A stretch of 64,000 bases of DNA from NCBI GenBank assembly GCA_014983025.1, contig JADCLP010000009.1, positions 24,956-88,955 on the forward strand, written 5' to 3'. The notes beneath the pieces were generated by a model. It was not told where the DNA came from and did no database searches. It saw nothing but the letters and a program-made list of their open reading frames with translations. The stretch's first letter is position 1, and the number at the start of each line of letters is the position of its first letter. Made by a program: the position numbers and the translations under genes. This document shows positions 17,114 to 25,819 of this stretch, one piece after another. Origin of the DNA: Erythrobacteraceae bacterium E2-1 Yellow Sea. Lineage in GTDB: Bacteria > Pseudomonadota > Alphaproteobacteria > Sphingomonadales > Sphingomonadaceae.

Positions 17114-17809
17114 ATGGCCAGCAATGTCGTGATGGACGAGTTACTGTGCGACGCCATCAATTGCCCACCTGAAACCGGACTTTGTCAAAAGTTCGAACAG
17201 ATTGCCCAAATCCATAATATCGCCCGTGGGCAGGATGCACCGCTGGACATTACACGTCCTGTACTGGTCTTTGTCTCGCAAGGCGCAACCAAGCTGGTAG
17301 GCAGGGCATCAGGCCAACGTGACCAGATTGTCGCCTTTCATCTTGCAGGTGACATTCTGTCTGTCGCCGGGGATGCCTTGCATTCCTATCGCCTCACCGC
17401 GTTGAGCGATTCCCGCCTGATCGTGTTCGATGAAGAAGAATTCCTGGAATGCGCCGCTGCCGAACCGGCCATATTGCGTGCATTGATCGAACGTATTGAG
17501 ACCGCACTCCATCGCAGCAGAGGCAAGGCGATCAGCCTGGGCCGCAAGAGCGCGCAAGAACGGGTGGCGGGGTTTCTTTACATATTATCCAAAAGGATGA
17601 AATCGTCCACGAATGGCAAATGTGTGCTTGACCTGCCCATGTCGCGGAGGGACATAGGCGACAGTTTGGGGCTGACGATCGAAACGGTAAGCAGGCAATT
17701 CAGCGAGTTAAAGGCGGCTGGACTGCTCGAAACCTGTGGCAGATCGCGTGTCTTGCTGCCCGATATCGGCGGATTGGCGCGACTGGCTGGACATTCGAAT
17801 TTTTCATGA
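17114..17809 (+). CDS. Crp/Fnr family transcriptional regulator (FnrL/FixK-like)
   Basis: A 231-residue regulator with an N-terminal cyclic-nucleotide-binding-like beta barrel and a C-terminal winged helix. The recognition helix reads LTIETVSRQF, with the E-x2-S-R arrangement that reads TTGAT half sites, and two perfect boxes flank the gene. Residues 12, 17 and 24 are Cys in C-x4-C-x6-C, similar but not identical to the FNR cluster pattern; the central Cys (residue 113) lies about ten residues beyond the usual place, so a [4Fe-4S] sensor is possible but not certain. Start ATG 17114 follows AAGGGGG; a longer frame from 16982 would place the FNR box inside the gene. It is 87 bases before ccoN. 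Confidence 0.9.
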   Translation: MASNVVMDELLCDAINCPPETGLCQKFEQIAQIHNIARGQDAPLDITRPVLVFVSQGATKLVGRASGQRDQIVAFHLAGDILSVAGDALHSYRLTALSDSRLIVFDEEEFLECAAAEPAILRALIERIETALHRSRGKAISLGRKSAQERVAGFLYILSKRMKSSTNGKCVLDLPMSRRDIGDSLGLTIETVSRQFSELKAAGLLETCGRSRVLLPDIGGLARLAGHSNFS

Positions 17810-17826
17810 TCGGCAATAGCCGATTC

Positions 17827-17840
17827 TTGATTTGGATCAA
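17827..17840 (+). promoter_or_regulatory. FNR/FixK-type box upstream of ccoN
   Basis: TTGATTTGGATCAA is a perfect TTGAT-N4-ATCAA repeat 57 bases before the ccoN start, in a position suited to class II activation. It probably drives the whole cco operon and hemN at low oxygen. Confidence 0.88.
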
Positions 17841-17896
17841 TGTTGGAGCCTGGGATGCCTCGTAACGCGGGGCCACCATACAGGGAAGGTAATATC

Positions 17897-19558
17897 ATGG
17901 AAGCTGTACTTGGACGGATCGGGCTTTGGTTCCTGGTCTTGTTCCTCGCCATCGCGGCCTATGTCGGCGCACACGATGCCGGTTTTGCAGTGCACGCGCT
18001 GCTGGTCGCCGTGGTCGCGTTTGGGCTCTTGTGGGCCACTGCCGCGCGTTATGACCCGCTAGCCAAGGCGCAGAGCCTGTTCCGCATGCCAACCGATGCA
18101 TCGCGTTACGATGATGACCCTATCCGCTGGGGCGTAATCGCAACAATGTTCTGGGGCACTGCGGGTTTCGCGGCTGGCCTGTTCATTGCCTTGCAGCTGG
18201 CCTTCCCGGTGCTGAACCTTGAACCTTACCTCAATTTCGGGCGGCTTCGTCCTCTGCACACCAGTGCGGTGATCTTCGCCTTTGGCGGTAACGCACTGAT
18301 TGCCACCAGCTTTTACGTCGTGCAGCGCACCTGCCGCGCCAAGCTGGCCTTTCCCGGCCTCGCCCGCTTTGTCTTCTGGGGATACCAGATGTTCATCGTG
18401 CTGGCGGCCACAGGCTATCTACTGGGGATTACCCAGTCGAAAGAATATGCAGAGCCTGAATGGTATGTCGACCTGTGGCTGACCATCGTCTGGGTTGCCT
18501 ATCTGGTGGTGTTCGTGGGCACGATTGTGCGGCGCCATGAACCACATATCTACGTTGCCAACTGGTTCTACCTGGCGTTTATCCTGACCATTGCCATGCT
18601 GCACGTGGTCAACAATCTGGCCATGCCGGTCAGCCTGCTGGGATCGCGCAGCTACAGCGCCTTTGCCGGTGTGCAGGACGCGCTGACCCAGTGGTGGTAC
18701 GGCCACAATGCGGTGGGCTTCTTCCTCACTGCTGGCTTCCTGGCGATGATGTATTACTTCGTGCCGAAACAGGCCGAACGCCCGGTTTATTCCTATCGCC
18801 TTTCGATCATCCACTTCTGGTCGCTGATCTTCCTCTATATCTGGGCAGGTCCCCACCACTTGCACTATACTGCTTTGCCGGACTGGGCGCAGACCCTGGG
18901 CATGGTATTTTCCATCATGCTGTGGATGCCCAGCTGGGGTGGCATGATCAACGGGTTGATGACGCTGAACGGTGCATGGGACAAGATCCGTACTGATCCC
19001 ATCATCCGCATGATGGTGCTGGCGCTGGCATTCTATGGCATGTCGACCTTTGAAGGCCCGATGATGAGCATCAAGGCCGTGAACAGCCTGAGCCATTATA
19101 CCGACTGGACCATTGGCCATGTCCACTCTGGCGCATTGGGCTGGAACGGCATGATCACCTTTGCCTGCATGTATTACCTCGTCCCGCGCCTGTGGAAACG
19201 TGAACGGCTGTACAGCCTGCGCATGATCAACTGGCACTTCTGGCTCGCCACCCTTGGCATCGTTTTCTACGCCGCCAGCATGTGGGTTGCCGGCGTGATG
19301 CAGGGCCTGATGTGGCGCGAATATGGCCCGGATGGCTATCTGATCTGGTCTTTCGCCGACACAGTGGCCGCCATGTGGCCGATGTATGTGCTGCGCGCCT
19401 TTGGTGGGCTGCTCTACCTCTCCGGTTTCGTCATCATGATCTACAACGTCTGGCAGACGCTGGCTGGCAAGCTGCGCGATGAAAAGCCGATGACGGATGC
19501 AGCCTACGATGAAGAAGCCGATCGTCCCATTCCACCCGCCGCTGTGCCGGCAGAGTAA
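17897..19558 (+). CDS. ccoN: cbb3-type cytochrome c oxidase subunit I
   Basis: CcoN holds the heme b and the b3-CuB reaction centre of the high-affinity cbb3 oxidase in the inner membrane. The 553-residue product has about twelve transmembrane segments and the expected His ligands: [34 protein letters not shown] and [13 protein letters not shown]. Start ATG 17897 follows AGGGAAGG; a longer frame from 17840 begins within the FNR box and is unlikely. It opens the ccoNOQP-GHIS chain, with 11 bases to ccoO. Confidence 0.97.
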   Translation: MEAVLGRIGLWFLVLFLAIAAYVGAHDAGFAVHALLVAVVAFGLLWATAARYDPLAKAQSLFRMPTDASRYDDDPIRWGVIATMFWGTAGFAAGLFIALQLAFPVLNLEPYLNFGRLRPLHTSAVIFAFGGNALIATSFYVVQRTCRAKLAFPGLARFVFWGYQMFIVLAATGYLLGITQSKEYAEPEWYVDLWLTIVWVAYLVVFVGTIVRRHEPHIYVANWFYLAFILTIAMLHVVNNLAMPVSLLGSRSYSAFAGVQDALTQWWYGHNAVGFFLTAGFLAMMYYFVPKQAERPVYSYRLSIIHFWSLIFLYIWAGPHHLHYTALPDWAQTLGMVFSIMLWMPSWGGMINGLMTLNGAWDKIRTDPIIRMMVLALAFYGMSTFEGPMMSIKAVNSLSHYTDWTIGHVHSGALGWNGMITFACMYYLVPRLWKRERLYSLRMINWHFWLATLGIVFYAASMWVAGVMQGLMWREYGPDGYLIWSFADTVAAMWPMYVLRAFGGLLYLSGFVIMIYNVWQTLAGKLRDEKPMTDAAYDEEADRPIPPAAVPAE

Positions 19559-19569
19559 GGTTACAGACA

Positions 19570-20334
19570 ATGACTGACCCTGCTGAAAGCAAAACCGTAA
19601 AAGGCCACGCCAAGCTGGAACGTAACATCACGCTGATGGCGGTGGCGAGCCTGATCACAGTGGCCATTGGTGGCATCGTGGAAATCGCCCCGCTGTTCTG
19701 GATCGACAACACGATCGAGAAGGTTGAAGGGGTCCGCCCCTATACTCCGCTGGAACTGGCTGGGCGTGACATCTACATCCGCGAAGGTTGCTATGTCTGC
19801 CACAGCCAGATGATCCGCCCCTTCCGCGATGAAGTGGAACGTTACGGCCATTATTCGCTGGCAGCGGAATCGATGTATGATCACCCATTCCAATGGGGGT
19901 CCAAACGCACTGGGCCGGATCTGGCCCGCGTGGGTGGCCGCTATTCGGATGAATGGCATGTCCAGCATCTGACCGATCCGCAAAGCGTGGTGCCTGAAAG
20001 CGTGATGCCGCAATATGGCTTCCTGAAGGAAAACGCGCTGCATGTGGCCGATCCTTCGGCCAATCTCACCGCGCTCAGTCGTGTGGGCGTGCCTTATACG
20101 GATGAAGACATCGCCAATGCTCCGGCCGATCTGGTGGCCCAGGCCAATCCTGATGCCGATGCGGGTGATCTGACGGCGCGTTATCCCAAGGCGCAGATCC
20201 GCGATTATGATGGCGATCCCACCCGGATCACTGAAATGGACGCGCTGGTTGCCTATCTGCAGATGCTGGGCACGCTGGTTGATGTGAACAGCGCCGCCGC
20301 ACAAGAAGAACTGGCGCAGGAGAAGGGCCGATGA
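19570..20334 (+). CDS. ccoO: cbb3-type cytochrome c oxidase subunit II (monoheme c)
   Basis: CcoO is a membrane-anchored monoheme cytochrome c that passes electrons to CcoN. The 254-residue product has an N-terminal helix (about residues 21-42) and the heme c motif CYVCH with downstream SQMIRPF, plus the distal Met segment [10 protein letters not shown]. It ends in an Ala/Glu-rich segment. The stop TGA overlaps the ATG of ccoQ (ATGA), implying coupled translation. Confidence 0.96.
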   Translation: MTDPAESKTVKGHAKLERNITLMAVASLITVAIGGIVEIAPLFWIDNTIEKVEGVRPYTPLELAGRDIYIREGCYVCHSQMIRPFRDEVERYGHYSLAAESMYDHPFQWGSKRTGPDLARVGGRYSDEWHVQHLTDPQSVVPESVMPQYGFLKENALHVADPSANLTALSRVGVPYTDEDIANAPADLVAQANPDADAGDLTARYPKAQIRDYDGDPTRITEMDALVAYLQMLGTLVDVNSAAAQEELAQEKGR

Positions 20335-20495
20335 GCTCTTATGAAACCCTGCGCCATTTTGCAGACAGCTATGGCCTGGCTATCATGGTGGTGACTTTCG
20401 TCACGCTGTGCGCCTGGCCGTTCCGCCCCGGAGCGCGGAAACATAACCGCGCCGCAGCCAATTCGATTTTCGAAGGACAAGACGATGGCGAATGA
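20331..20495 (+). CDS. ccoQ: cbb3 oxidase subunit CcoQ
   Basis: A 54-residue protein with one helix (about residues 14-30: [18 protein letters not shown]) and a polar basic tail, the standard form of CcoQ/FixQ, a small subunit that stabilises the oxidase complex. The [12 protein letters not shown] stretch after the helix matches the usual family pattern. It overlaps ccoO by four bases and ccoP by eleven, so the three are translated as one chain. Confidence 0.92.
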   Translation: MSSYETLRHFADSYGLAIMVVTFVTLCAWPFRPGARKHNRAAANSIFEGQDDGE

Positions 20496-21411
20496 TCCAT
20501 CCAGCAAGAACCGGATCGATGAAGCGACCGGCACCGAATTCGTCGGCCATGAATGGGACGGAATCGAGGAACTGAACACGCCGCTGCCGCGTTGGTGGCT
20601 GTGGACCTTCTATATCTGCATCGCCTGGGCGCTCGCCTATACAGTGGCCTATCCCGCCTGGCCGATGATCAGCCAGGCGACAGAAGGCATGATGGGCTGG
20701 ACCAGCCGCGGCCAGTTGGCCAATGAGATGGAGGATGCCGATCTGGCGCGCAAGGAAGTGCGCGATCAGCTTGCCGCAACCGATATTTCCAATCTGCAGG
20801 GCAATCCTGATCTGATGCAGAAAGCGGTGGCCGGTGGCCGTGCAGCCTTTCTGGTCAATTGCGTCCAATGCCATGGGTCGGGCGCAGCGGGCAGCCCCGG
20901 CTACCCCAACCTCAATGATGATGACTGGCTGTGGGGCGGCGATCTTGCCACCATTGAAACCACGCTGAAACATGGCATCCGTCAGCCAGGCGATGATATG
21001 ACGCGCTTCAGCGCCATGCCTGCCTTTGCCGGTATGTTCGATACAGCCCAGCTGGATGCTCTGACTGAACATGTACTGTCATTAAGCGGCAAGGGACAAA
21101 CCAGCCCTGCCGGTGCACAGGCCTATGCCGATAATTGCGCCATCTGCCATGGTCCCGCCGGGGAAGGTGACCGTATGCAGGGTGCGCCGCGCCTGAATGA
21201 CGCCATCTGGCTGCGCGGCAGCACAAAGGCCGATATTCAGCAGCAGATCCTGCAGCCACGCATGGGCGTTATGCCTTCATGGAGCGGCAGGCTTGATCCG
21301 GCGACGATCAAGATGCTGGCAGCATATGTCCATTCACTCGGGGGAGGGGAAGACTTTGCGGAGGCACAGGTGGAAGCGCCTGTGACACCAGTCGATGAAC
21401 AAGCCGAGTAA
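20485..21411 (+). CDS. ccoP: cbb3-type cytochrome c oxidase subunit III (diheme c)
   Basis: CcoP is a membrane-anchored diheme cytochrome c that receives electrons from periplasmic donors. The 308-residue product has the N-terminal motif DGIEELNTPLPRWWLWTFY typical of the subunit, one helix (about 36-58) and two heme c motifs, CVQCH near residue 127 and CAICH near 218, each with a later Met ligand (SAMPAF and GVMPSW). It overlaps ccoQ at its start and ccoG by 17 bases at its end. Confidence 0.96.
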   Translation: MANDPSSKNRIDEATGTEFVGHEWDGIEELNTPLPRWWLWTFYICIAWALAYTVAYPAWPMISQATEGMMGWTSRGQLANEMEDADLARKEVRDQLAATDISNLQGNPDLMQKAVAGGRAAFLVNCVQCHGSGAAGSPGYPNLNDDDWLWGGDLATIETTLKHGIRQPGDDMTRFSAMPAFAGMFDTAQLDALTEHVLSLSGKGQTSPAGAQAYADNCAICHGPAGEGDRMQGAPRLNDAIWLRGSTKADIQQQILQPRMGVMPSWSGRLDPATIKMLAAYVHSLGGGEDFAEAQVEAPVTPVDEQAE

Positions 21412-22852
21412 ACTGCCTGCAGGGCACGTTCCGGAAAAGCTCTACGAAGCCCGGAAAGCTGTCCATAACAAGCGGATCGACGGCCCGTTTCGGCGGTTCA
21501 AATGGTTCGTGATGGTCGTCACTCTGGCGATTTATTACGGCACGCCGTGGATCCGCTGGGACCGGGGGCCATATTCGCCAGATCAGGCCGTTCTGATCGA
21601 TCTGGCGGGCCGTCGCTTCTACATGTTCAATATCGAAATCTGGCCGCATGAATTCTATTTCGTGGCCGGGCTGCTGATCATGGCAGGTATAGGCCTGTTC
21701 CTGATCACCAGTGTGGTGGGCCGCGCCTGGTGCGGTTATGCCTGCCCGCAGACAGTATGGACTGATCTGTTCCAGCATGTCGACCGTTTCATTGACGGTG
21801 ATCGCAATGCCCGCATGCGGCTGGATGCTGCCCCCTGGGGACCACAAAAAATCGCCAGGCGTGGTTTCAAATGGCTGATCTATCTCACCATCGCCTTCTG
21901 GACCGGTGGTGCATGGATCATGTATTTTGCCGATGCCCCCACATTGGTACGCGAATTCTGGGCAGGTGATGCCGCGCCTGTCGCCTACGCCACGGTGGCG
22001 GTACTGACGCTGACCACCTTTGCCATGGGCGGTTTCATGCGTGAACAGGTGTGCATCTATATGTGCCCCTGGCCCCGCATCCAGAGCGCCATGCTGGATG
22101 AAAAGAGCCTGCTGGTCACATACAAGGATTGGCGCGGCGAACCGCGTGGCAGCATCAAGAAGGCGGAAAAGAACCCCGGCGAATATGGCGACTGTATCGA
22201 TTGCATGCAGTGCGTGGCAGTCTGCCCCACGGGGATCGACATCCGCGAGGGACCGCAAATCGGCTGCATCACCTGCGCATTGTGCATCGATGCCTGTGAC
22301 CGGGTGATGAAAGACATCGGCCGCCCGCGCGGATTGATCGATTACGCCACGCTGGAAGATTGCGAGCGTGAGGCTGCTGGTGAGCAGCCGCGCCCCGCAT
22401 GGCATGTGCTCAAACACCCACGCACTATCGCCTATTTCCTGATCTGGGGTTCGTTGGGCATTGCATTGCTGTTCCTGCTGGGAACGCGCGATCATACCAG
22501 CCTGACAGTTTCGCCCGATCGCAACCCGCCCTATATGTTGATGAGCGATGGTTCGATCCGCAATTCCTACACGCTGAAACTGCGTAACATGGTGGGTCGC
22601 CCGCGCGATATGGAGGTATCGCTGGAGGGGCTGCCAGGTGCAGTCTTCTGGACCGACACGATCAGCAGCGATCAGGCTGCCCGCACGCAGACCTTCACCG
22701 TCAAAGCTGACGAAACGCAGGTTATCCGCGCCTATGTCATGGCGCCTGACGGCACGGCCCAGCAGGAATTTTCCTTCAAGGTGACCACGCTGGACGATCC
22801 GCCGGAAAGCGATGATAATGAAACACGCTTCACTTCACCGATAGGCGAATAA
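21395..22852 (+). CDS. ccoG: cytochrome c oxidase accessory protein CcoG
   Basis: CcoG (FixG, RdxA) is a membrane ferredoxin-like protein that reduces Cu(II) to Cu(I) for oxidase assembly. The 485-residue product has several N-terminal helices, a CGYACPQTVW motif near residue 112, two 4Fe-4S motif groups (CIDCMQCVAVCPTGIDIR near 268 and CITCALCIDACD near 291) and a C-terminal immunoglobulin-like FixG domain. It overlaps ccoP by 17 bases and ccoH by one base (TAATG). Confidence 0.95.
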   Translation: MNKPSKLPAGHVPEKLYEARKAVHNKRIDGPFRRFKWFVMVVTLAIYYGTPWIRWDRGPYSPDQAVLIDLAGRRFYMFNIEIWPHEFYFVAGLLIMAGIGLFLITSVVGRAWCGYACPQTVWTDLFQHVDRFIDGDRNARMRLDAAPWGPQKIARRGFKWLIYLTIAFWTGGAWIMYFADAPTLVREFWAGDAAPVAYATVAVLTLTTFAMGGFMREQVCIYMCPWPRIQSAMLDEKSLLVTYKDWRGEPRGSIKKAEKNPGEYGDCIDCMQCVAVCPTGIDIREGPQIGCITCALCIDACDRVMKDIGRPRGLIDYATLEDCEREAAGEQPRPAWHVLKHPRTIAYFLIWGSLGIALLFLLGTRDHTSLTVSPDRNPPYMLMSDGSIRNSYTLKLRNMVGRPRDMEVSLEGLPGAVFWTDTISSDQAARTQTFTVKADETQVIRAYVMAPDGTAQQEFSFKVTTLDDPPESDDNETRFTSPIGE

Positions 22853-23298
22853 TGACCAAACGTTTCACAGGCTGGCATTTTACCGCGATCATGGTGGGCG
22901 GCTTCAGTATTGTCGTGGCCGTCAATTTGTTCATGGCCAGCATGGCGGTGGGAAGTTTCGGCGGTGTGGTGGTCGAAAATTCCTATGTCGCCAGCCAGAA
23001 TTACAACAAATGGCTGGCAGAAGCGCGGGCGGAAGACCAGCTGGGCTGGACCGCAACGGTCACGCGCAATGGTGATGGCCAGCTGGAAATTACCACTGGC
23101 GGCACCCCTGTAGATACGCAGGCGCAGGTGGAATTGCGCCACCCGCTGGGCAAGAAAGAAGTACTTAACTGGCAGCTTGTCCCGCAGGGTGACGGGCGTT
23201 TTGTCAGTGCCGATCGCCTGCCCGAAGGGCGCTGGCTGGTGCGGTTGACACTGGCTTCAGGCGATCAGCAGCGCAAGTTTGAACGGCCATTGGGATGA
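22852..23298 (+). CDS. ccoH: FixH/CcoH family assembly protein
   Basis: CcoH/FixH is a small inner-membrane protein needed for stability of the cbb3 oxidase. The 148-residue product has one N-terminal helix (about 10-32) followed by a periplasmic domain; FTGWHFTAIMVGGFSIVVAVN and ENSYVASQNYNKWL are the conserved FixH pattern. Start and stop both overlap neighbours (ccoG by one base, ccoI by four bases). Confidence 0.93.
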   Translation: MTKRFTGWHFTAIMVGGFSIVVAVNLFMASMAVGSFGGVVVENSYVASQNYNKWLAEARAEDQLGWTATVTRNGDGQLEITTGGTPVDTQAQVELRHPLGKKEVLNWQLVPQGDGRFVSADRLPEGRWLVRLTLASGDQQRKFERPLG

Positions 23299-25418
23299 AC
23301 GCGCTGGCTGACATAGCCAGTGCCGAAACGGGCGAACTGGTCGACAGCCGCTTTACCGTGCCCGGCATGCGCTGCGCCGGGTGCATCGCCAAGATTGAAC
23401 GTGGACTGGGAGAGCTGGAGGGGGTTGAGGCCGCCCGCGTCAATTTCTCTGCCAAGCGCGTGGCTGTGCGCCATACACGTGCGCTGGATGATGATGATCT
23501 GACAGAGGCGCTGCGCCATCTTGGCTTTGAAGCGCAGGCCGTAGCCGCCAATCCGCTGGCGCAAGATGACAAGGAAACACGCGGGCTGCTGCGAGCCCTT
23601 GCCGTTGCAGGCTTTGGCATGATGAATATCATGCTGCTTTCGGTCAGCGTATGGTCGGGCGCAGGCGGCGTGACGCGGGAAATGTTCCACTGGCTATCGG
23701 CAATGATCGCCCTGCCTGTGGTGATCTATTCAGGCCGCCCCTTCTTTTCCTCTGCCGCCATGGCCTTGCGTTATCGCCGCACCAATATGGATGTGCCGAT
23801 CTCTATCGGTGTGCTGCTGGCCACGGGCCTGTCGCTCTATGAAACGCTGACCGGTGGTGAACACGCCTATTTCGATGGTGCGGTGATGCTGCTGTTCTTC
23901 CTGCTGGCGGGGCGTGCGCTCGATTCCACCATGCGCAACCGCACCCGCGCAGGGATTGGTGCGCTGCTCAGCAAGATGGGCCGCAATGCCAGCGTAATCC
24001 AGGTCGATGGATCGACCCAGCGCTTCGCAGCCGAAGATCTGGAGCCGGGCATGGTCATGCTGGTCGCTGCGGGCGAGGCATTGGCCGCAGATGGTGTGGT
24101 GGAACAGGGCCAGGGCGCAATCGACAACGCCATGTTGACGGGCGAAAGCACGCCAGAAGCAGTGAGCATTGGCTCTACCGTCCATGCAGGTGCGCTCAAT
24201 CTGACAGAAGTGCTTCAGGTGCGCATTACCGCCGTCGCTGGGGATACAGCGATTGCTGAAATCGCGCGGCTGATGGATGAAGCGGGCCAATCGCGCAGCA
24301 AATATGTCCGCATCGCAGACCGCGCAGCACGGCTTTATGCACCCGCCGTCCATTCACTGGCGGCCCTCGCCTTTATCGGCTGGATGATCGCGGGCGCAGG
24401 TTGGTACCAATCGCTGGTCATCGCCATTGCCGTGCTGATCATCACCTGCCCTTGTGCCATGGGGCTGGCCGTTCCTGCCGCACAAGTTGTTGCCTCTGGC
24501 GCGCTGATCAAACGCGGATTGCTGGTCAAGGATGGCAGCGCATTGGAACGATTGGCCGAAGTGGATCTGGCCTTGTTCGACAAGACCGGCACGCTGACAT
24601 TGGGCACGCCGCGCCCCGATATTTCCGCGCTGGATGGCGAAGCACGCAGCGTTGCCCTCGCCCTCTCCCAGAACAGCCGCCATCCCTTGAGCAAGGGGCT
24701 GGCGGATGGCCTGCGCGCCGCCAGCGTCACACCCGCCGATGTCAGCCAGATCAGCGAAGCATCAGGTCACGGCGTTACTGGCCAATGGCAAGGGCAAGAA
24801 GTCGCTCTGGAGCGCCCCGAAGGTGGCGGCAACCAGATCGCCACTCGCCTGAGGATCGGGCAGCAGGGCTGGACGCTGACCTTCACGGATTCACTGCGCC
24901 CTGATGCCGCAGAAGCCATCACCTTGCTGCGTGGCCTGGGCATTGAACCCAGTGTAATTTCGGGAGACAGAGAAGCGGCAGTTGCGGCAGTTGCTGGCGA
25001 GCTGGGTATCGCTGCGATCGGCAATGCCAAGCCACAGGACAAGCTCGCCCTGCTCGAAAAATTGAAGGTGGAAGGGCACAAGCCATTGATGGTGGGTGAT
25101 GGGTTGAATGATGGCCCGGCGCTTGCCGCTGCCCATGCTTCCATCGCACCAGGCACGGCCAGCGATGTCAGCCAGCAGGCGGCCGATGCTGTCTTTATTG
25201 GTGAACGACTGATGCCGGTGGCGCTGGCCATTCGTGTCGCGCGGCGGACCATGCAGATCGTGCGCCAGAATATTGGCTTTGCCGTGATCTATAATGTTTT
25301 TGCTGTGCCACTGGCGCTGGCAGGCCTGGTCACACCCCTGATCGCCGCCATTGCCATGTCGATGAGCTCGCTTGTGGTAGTGGGCAATTCACTGCGCCTG
25401 GCAAGGGCAGCCAAATGA
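23295..25418 (+). CDS. ccoI: copper-translocating P-type ATPase of the CcoI type
   Basis: CcoI (FixI) exports Cu for assembly of the CuB site of the cbb3 oxidase. The 707-residue product has an N-terminal metal-binding domain with GMRCAGC (about 25-31), eight predicted helices, the membrane metal site ITCPCAMGLAVP near 385, phosphorylation motif DKTGTLT near 429, the nucleotide-site HP (SRHPL) and the hinge GDGLNDGPAL near 602. It overlaps ccoH and shares its stop region with ccoS (ATGA). Confidence 0.95.
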   Translation: MNALADIASAETGELVDSRFTVPGMRCAGCIAKIERGLGELEGVEAARVNFSAKRVAVRHTRALDDDDLTEALRHLGFEAQAVAANPLAQDDKETRGLLRALAVAGFGMMNIMLLSVSVWSGAGGVTREMFHWLSAMIALPVVIYSGRPFFSSAAMALRYRRTNMDVPISIGVLLATGLSLYETLTGGEHAYFDGAVMLLFFLLAGRALDSTMRNRTRAGIGALLSKMGRNASVIQVDGSTQRFAAEDLEPGMVMLVAAGEALAADGVVEQGQGAIDNAMLTGESTPEAVSIGSTVHAGALNLTEVLQVRITAVAGDTAIAEIARLMDEAGQSRSKYVRIADRAARLYAPAVHSLAALAFIGWMIAGAGWYQSLVIAIAVLIITCPCAMGLAVPAAQVVASGALIKRGLLVKDGSALERLAEVDLALFDKTGTLTLGTPRPDISALDGEARSVALALSQNSRHPLSKGLADGLRAASVTPADVSQISEASGHGVTGQWQGQEVALERPEGGGNQIATRLRIGQQGWTLTFTDSLRPDAAEAITLLRGLGIEPSVISGDREAAVAAVAGELGIAAIGNAKPQDKLALLEKLKVEGHKPLMVGDGLNDGPALAAAHASIAPGTASDVSQQAADAVFIGERLMPVALAIRVARRTMQIVRQNIGFAVIYNVFAVPLALAGLVTPLIAAIAMSMSSLVVVGNSLRLARAAK

Positions 25419-25573
25419 CCCAGCTGACCTTCCTTATCCCCATTGCGCTGCTGATGGGCGCGGCGGGCCTCGCCGCCTTTTTCTGGGCCATGCGCGATGG
25501 CCAGTTTGAAGATCTCGATGGCGCGGCGAACCGCATCCTGATTGATGAAGATGATGACGGGAATATGCCGTGA
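25415..25573 (+). CDS. ccoS: cbb3 oxidase maturation protein CcoS
   Basis: A 52-residue protein with one N-terminal helix (about 4-25) followed by FWAMRDGQFEDLDGAANRIL, the conserved CcoS pattern, and an acidic tail. CcoS is needed for heme b and CuB insertion into CcoN. It overlaps ccoI by four bases (ATGA) and the following small CDS by four (GTGA). Confidence 0.93.
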   Translation: MTQLTFLIPIALLMGAAGLAAFFWAMRDGQFEDLDGAANRILIDEDDDGNMP

Positions 25574-25788
25574 GCAACCTCTCATTCGCCCTTGCCGCCC
25601 TGATCCCGGCCATGATGGGTCCGCTACCGCAGGCAGAAGGGGATGTGCTGGTGGTGGCCCTGTGCGGCGGTGGAGCAATTTCGATCCCCCTGAATGACGG
25701 CGATCAACAGCCTGCCCCTGCACCCTGCAACTTCAAGGCGTGCCATGGCGGTGACAGCTGCCGCAAGAAATTTGATCGATCGCAATGA
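25570..25788 (+). CDS. small exported Cys-containing protein in the cco operon
   Basis: A 72-residue product starting at GTG, which overlaps the ccoS stop by four bases. It has a hydrophobic N-terminal stretch (about residues 5-18) resembling a signal peptide, then VVALCGGGAISIPL, a Pro-rich spacer, and a C-terminal region with three more Cys (PCNFKACHGGDSCRK) and His. No motif for heme c (CxxCH) is complete: the sequence is C-x4-C-H. I recall similar unnamed proteins at this position in other sphingomonads, with CGGG and KACHxxCxRK elements. A metal or redox role in oxidase assembly is inference from position alone. Confidence 0.7.
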   Translation: MSNLSFALAALIPAMMGPLPQAEGDVLVVALCGGGAISIPLNDGDQQPAPAPCNFKACHGGDSCRKKFDRSQ

Positions 25789-25819
25789 AGTGCTATACCA
25801 CATGAGGCATTGAGCCTGC

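Noticed and set aside
18419..19570. A 383-codon frame antisense to ccoN
   Set aside because: It lies wholly opposite a well-supported oxidase gene, has His/Gln-rich composition typical of shadow frames in this codon usage and no recognisable domain.
21308..22495. A 395-codon frame antisense to ccoG
   Set aside because: Opposite strand of a motif-rich ccoG; no domain and shadow-like composition.
25772..25785. FNR-like sequence TTGATCGATCGCAA before hemN
   Set aside because: The right half is CGCAA rather than ATCAA, two mismatches, and it falls inside the upstream small gene; hemN is more easily served by the ccoN promoter.
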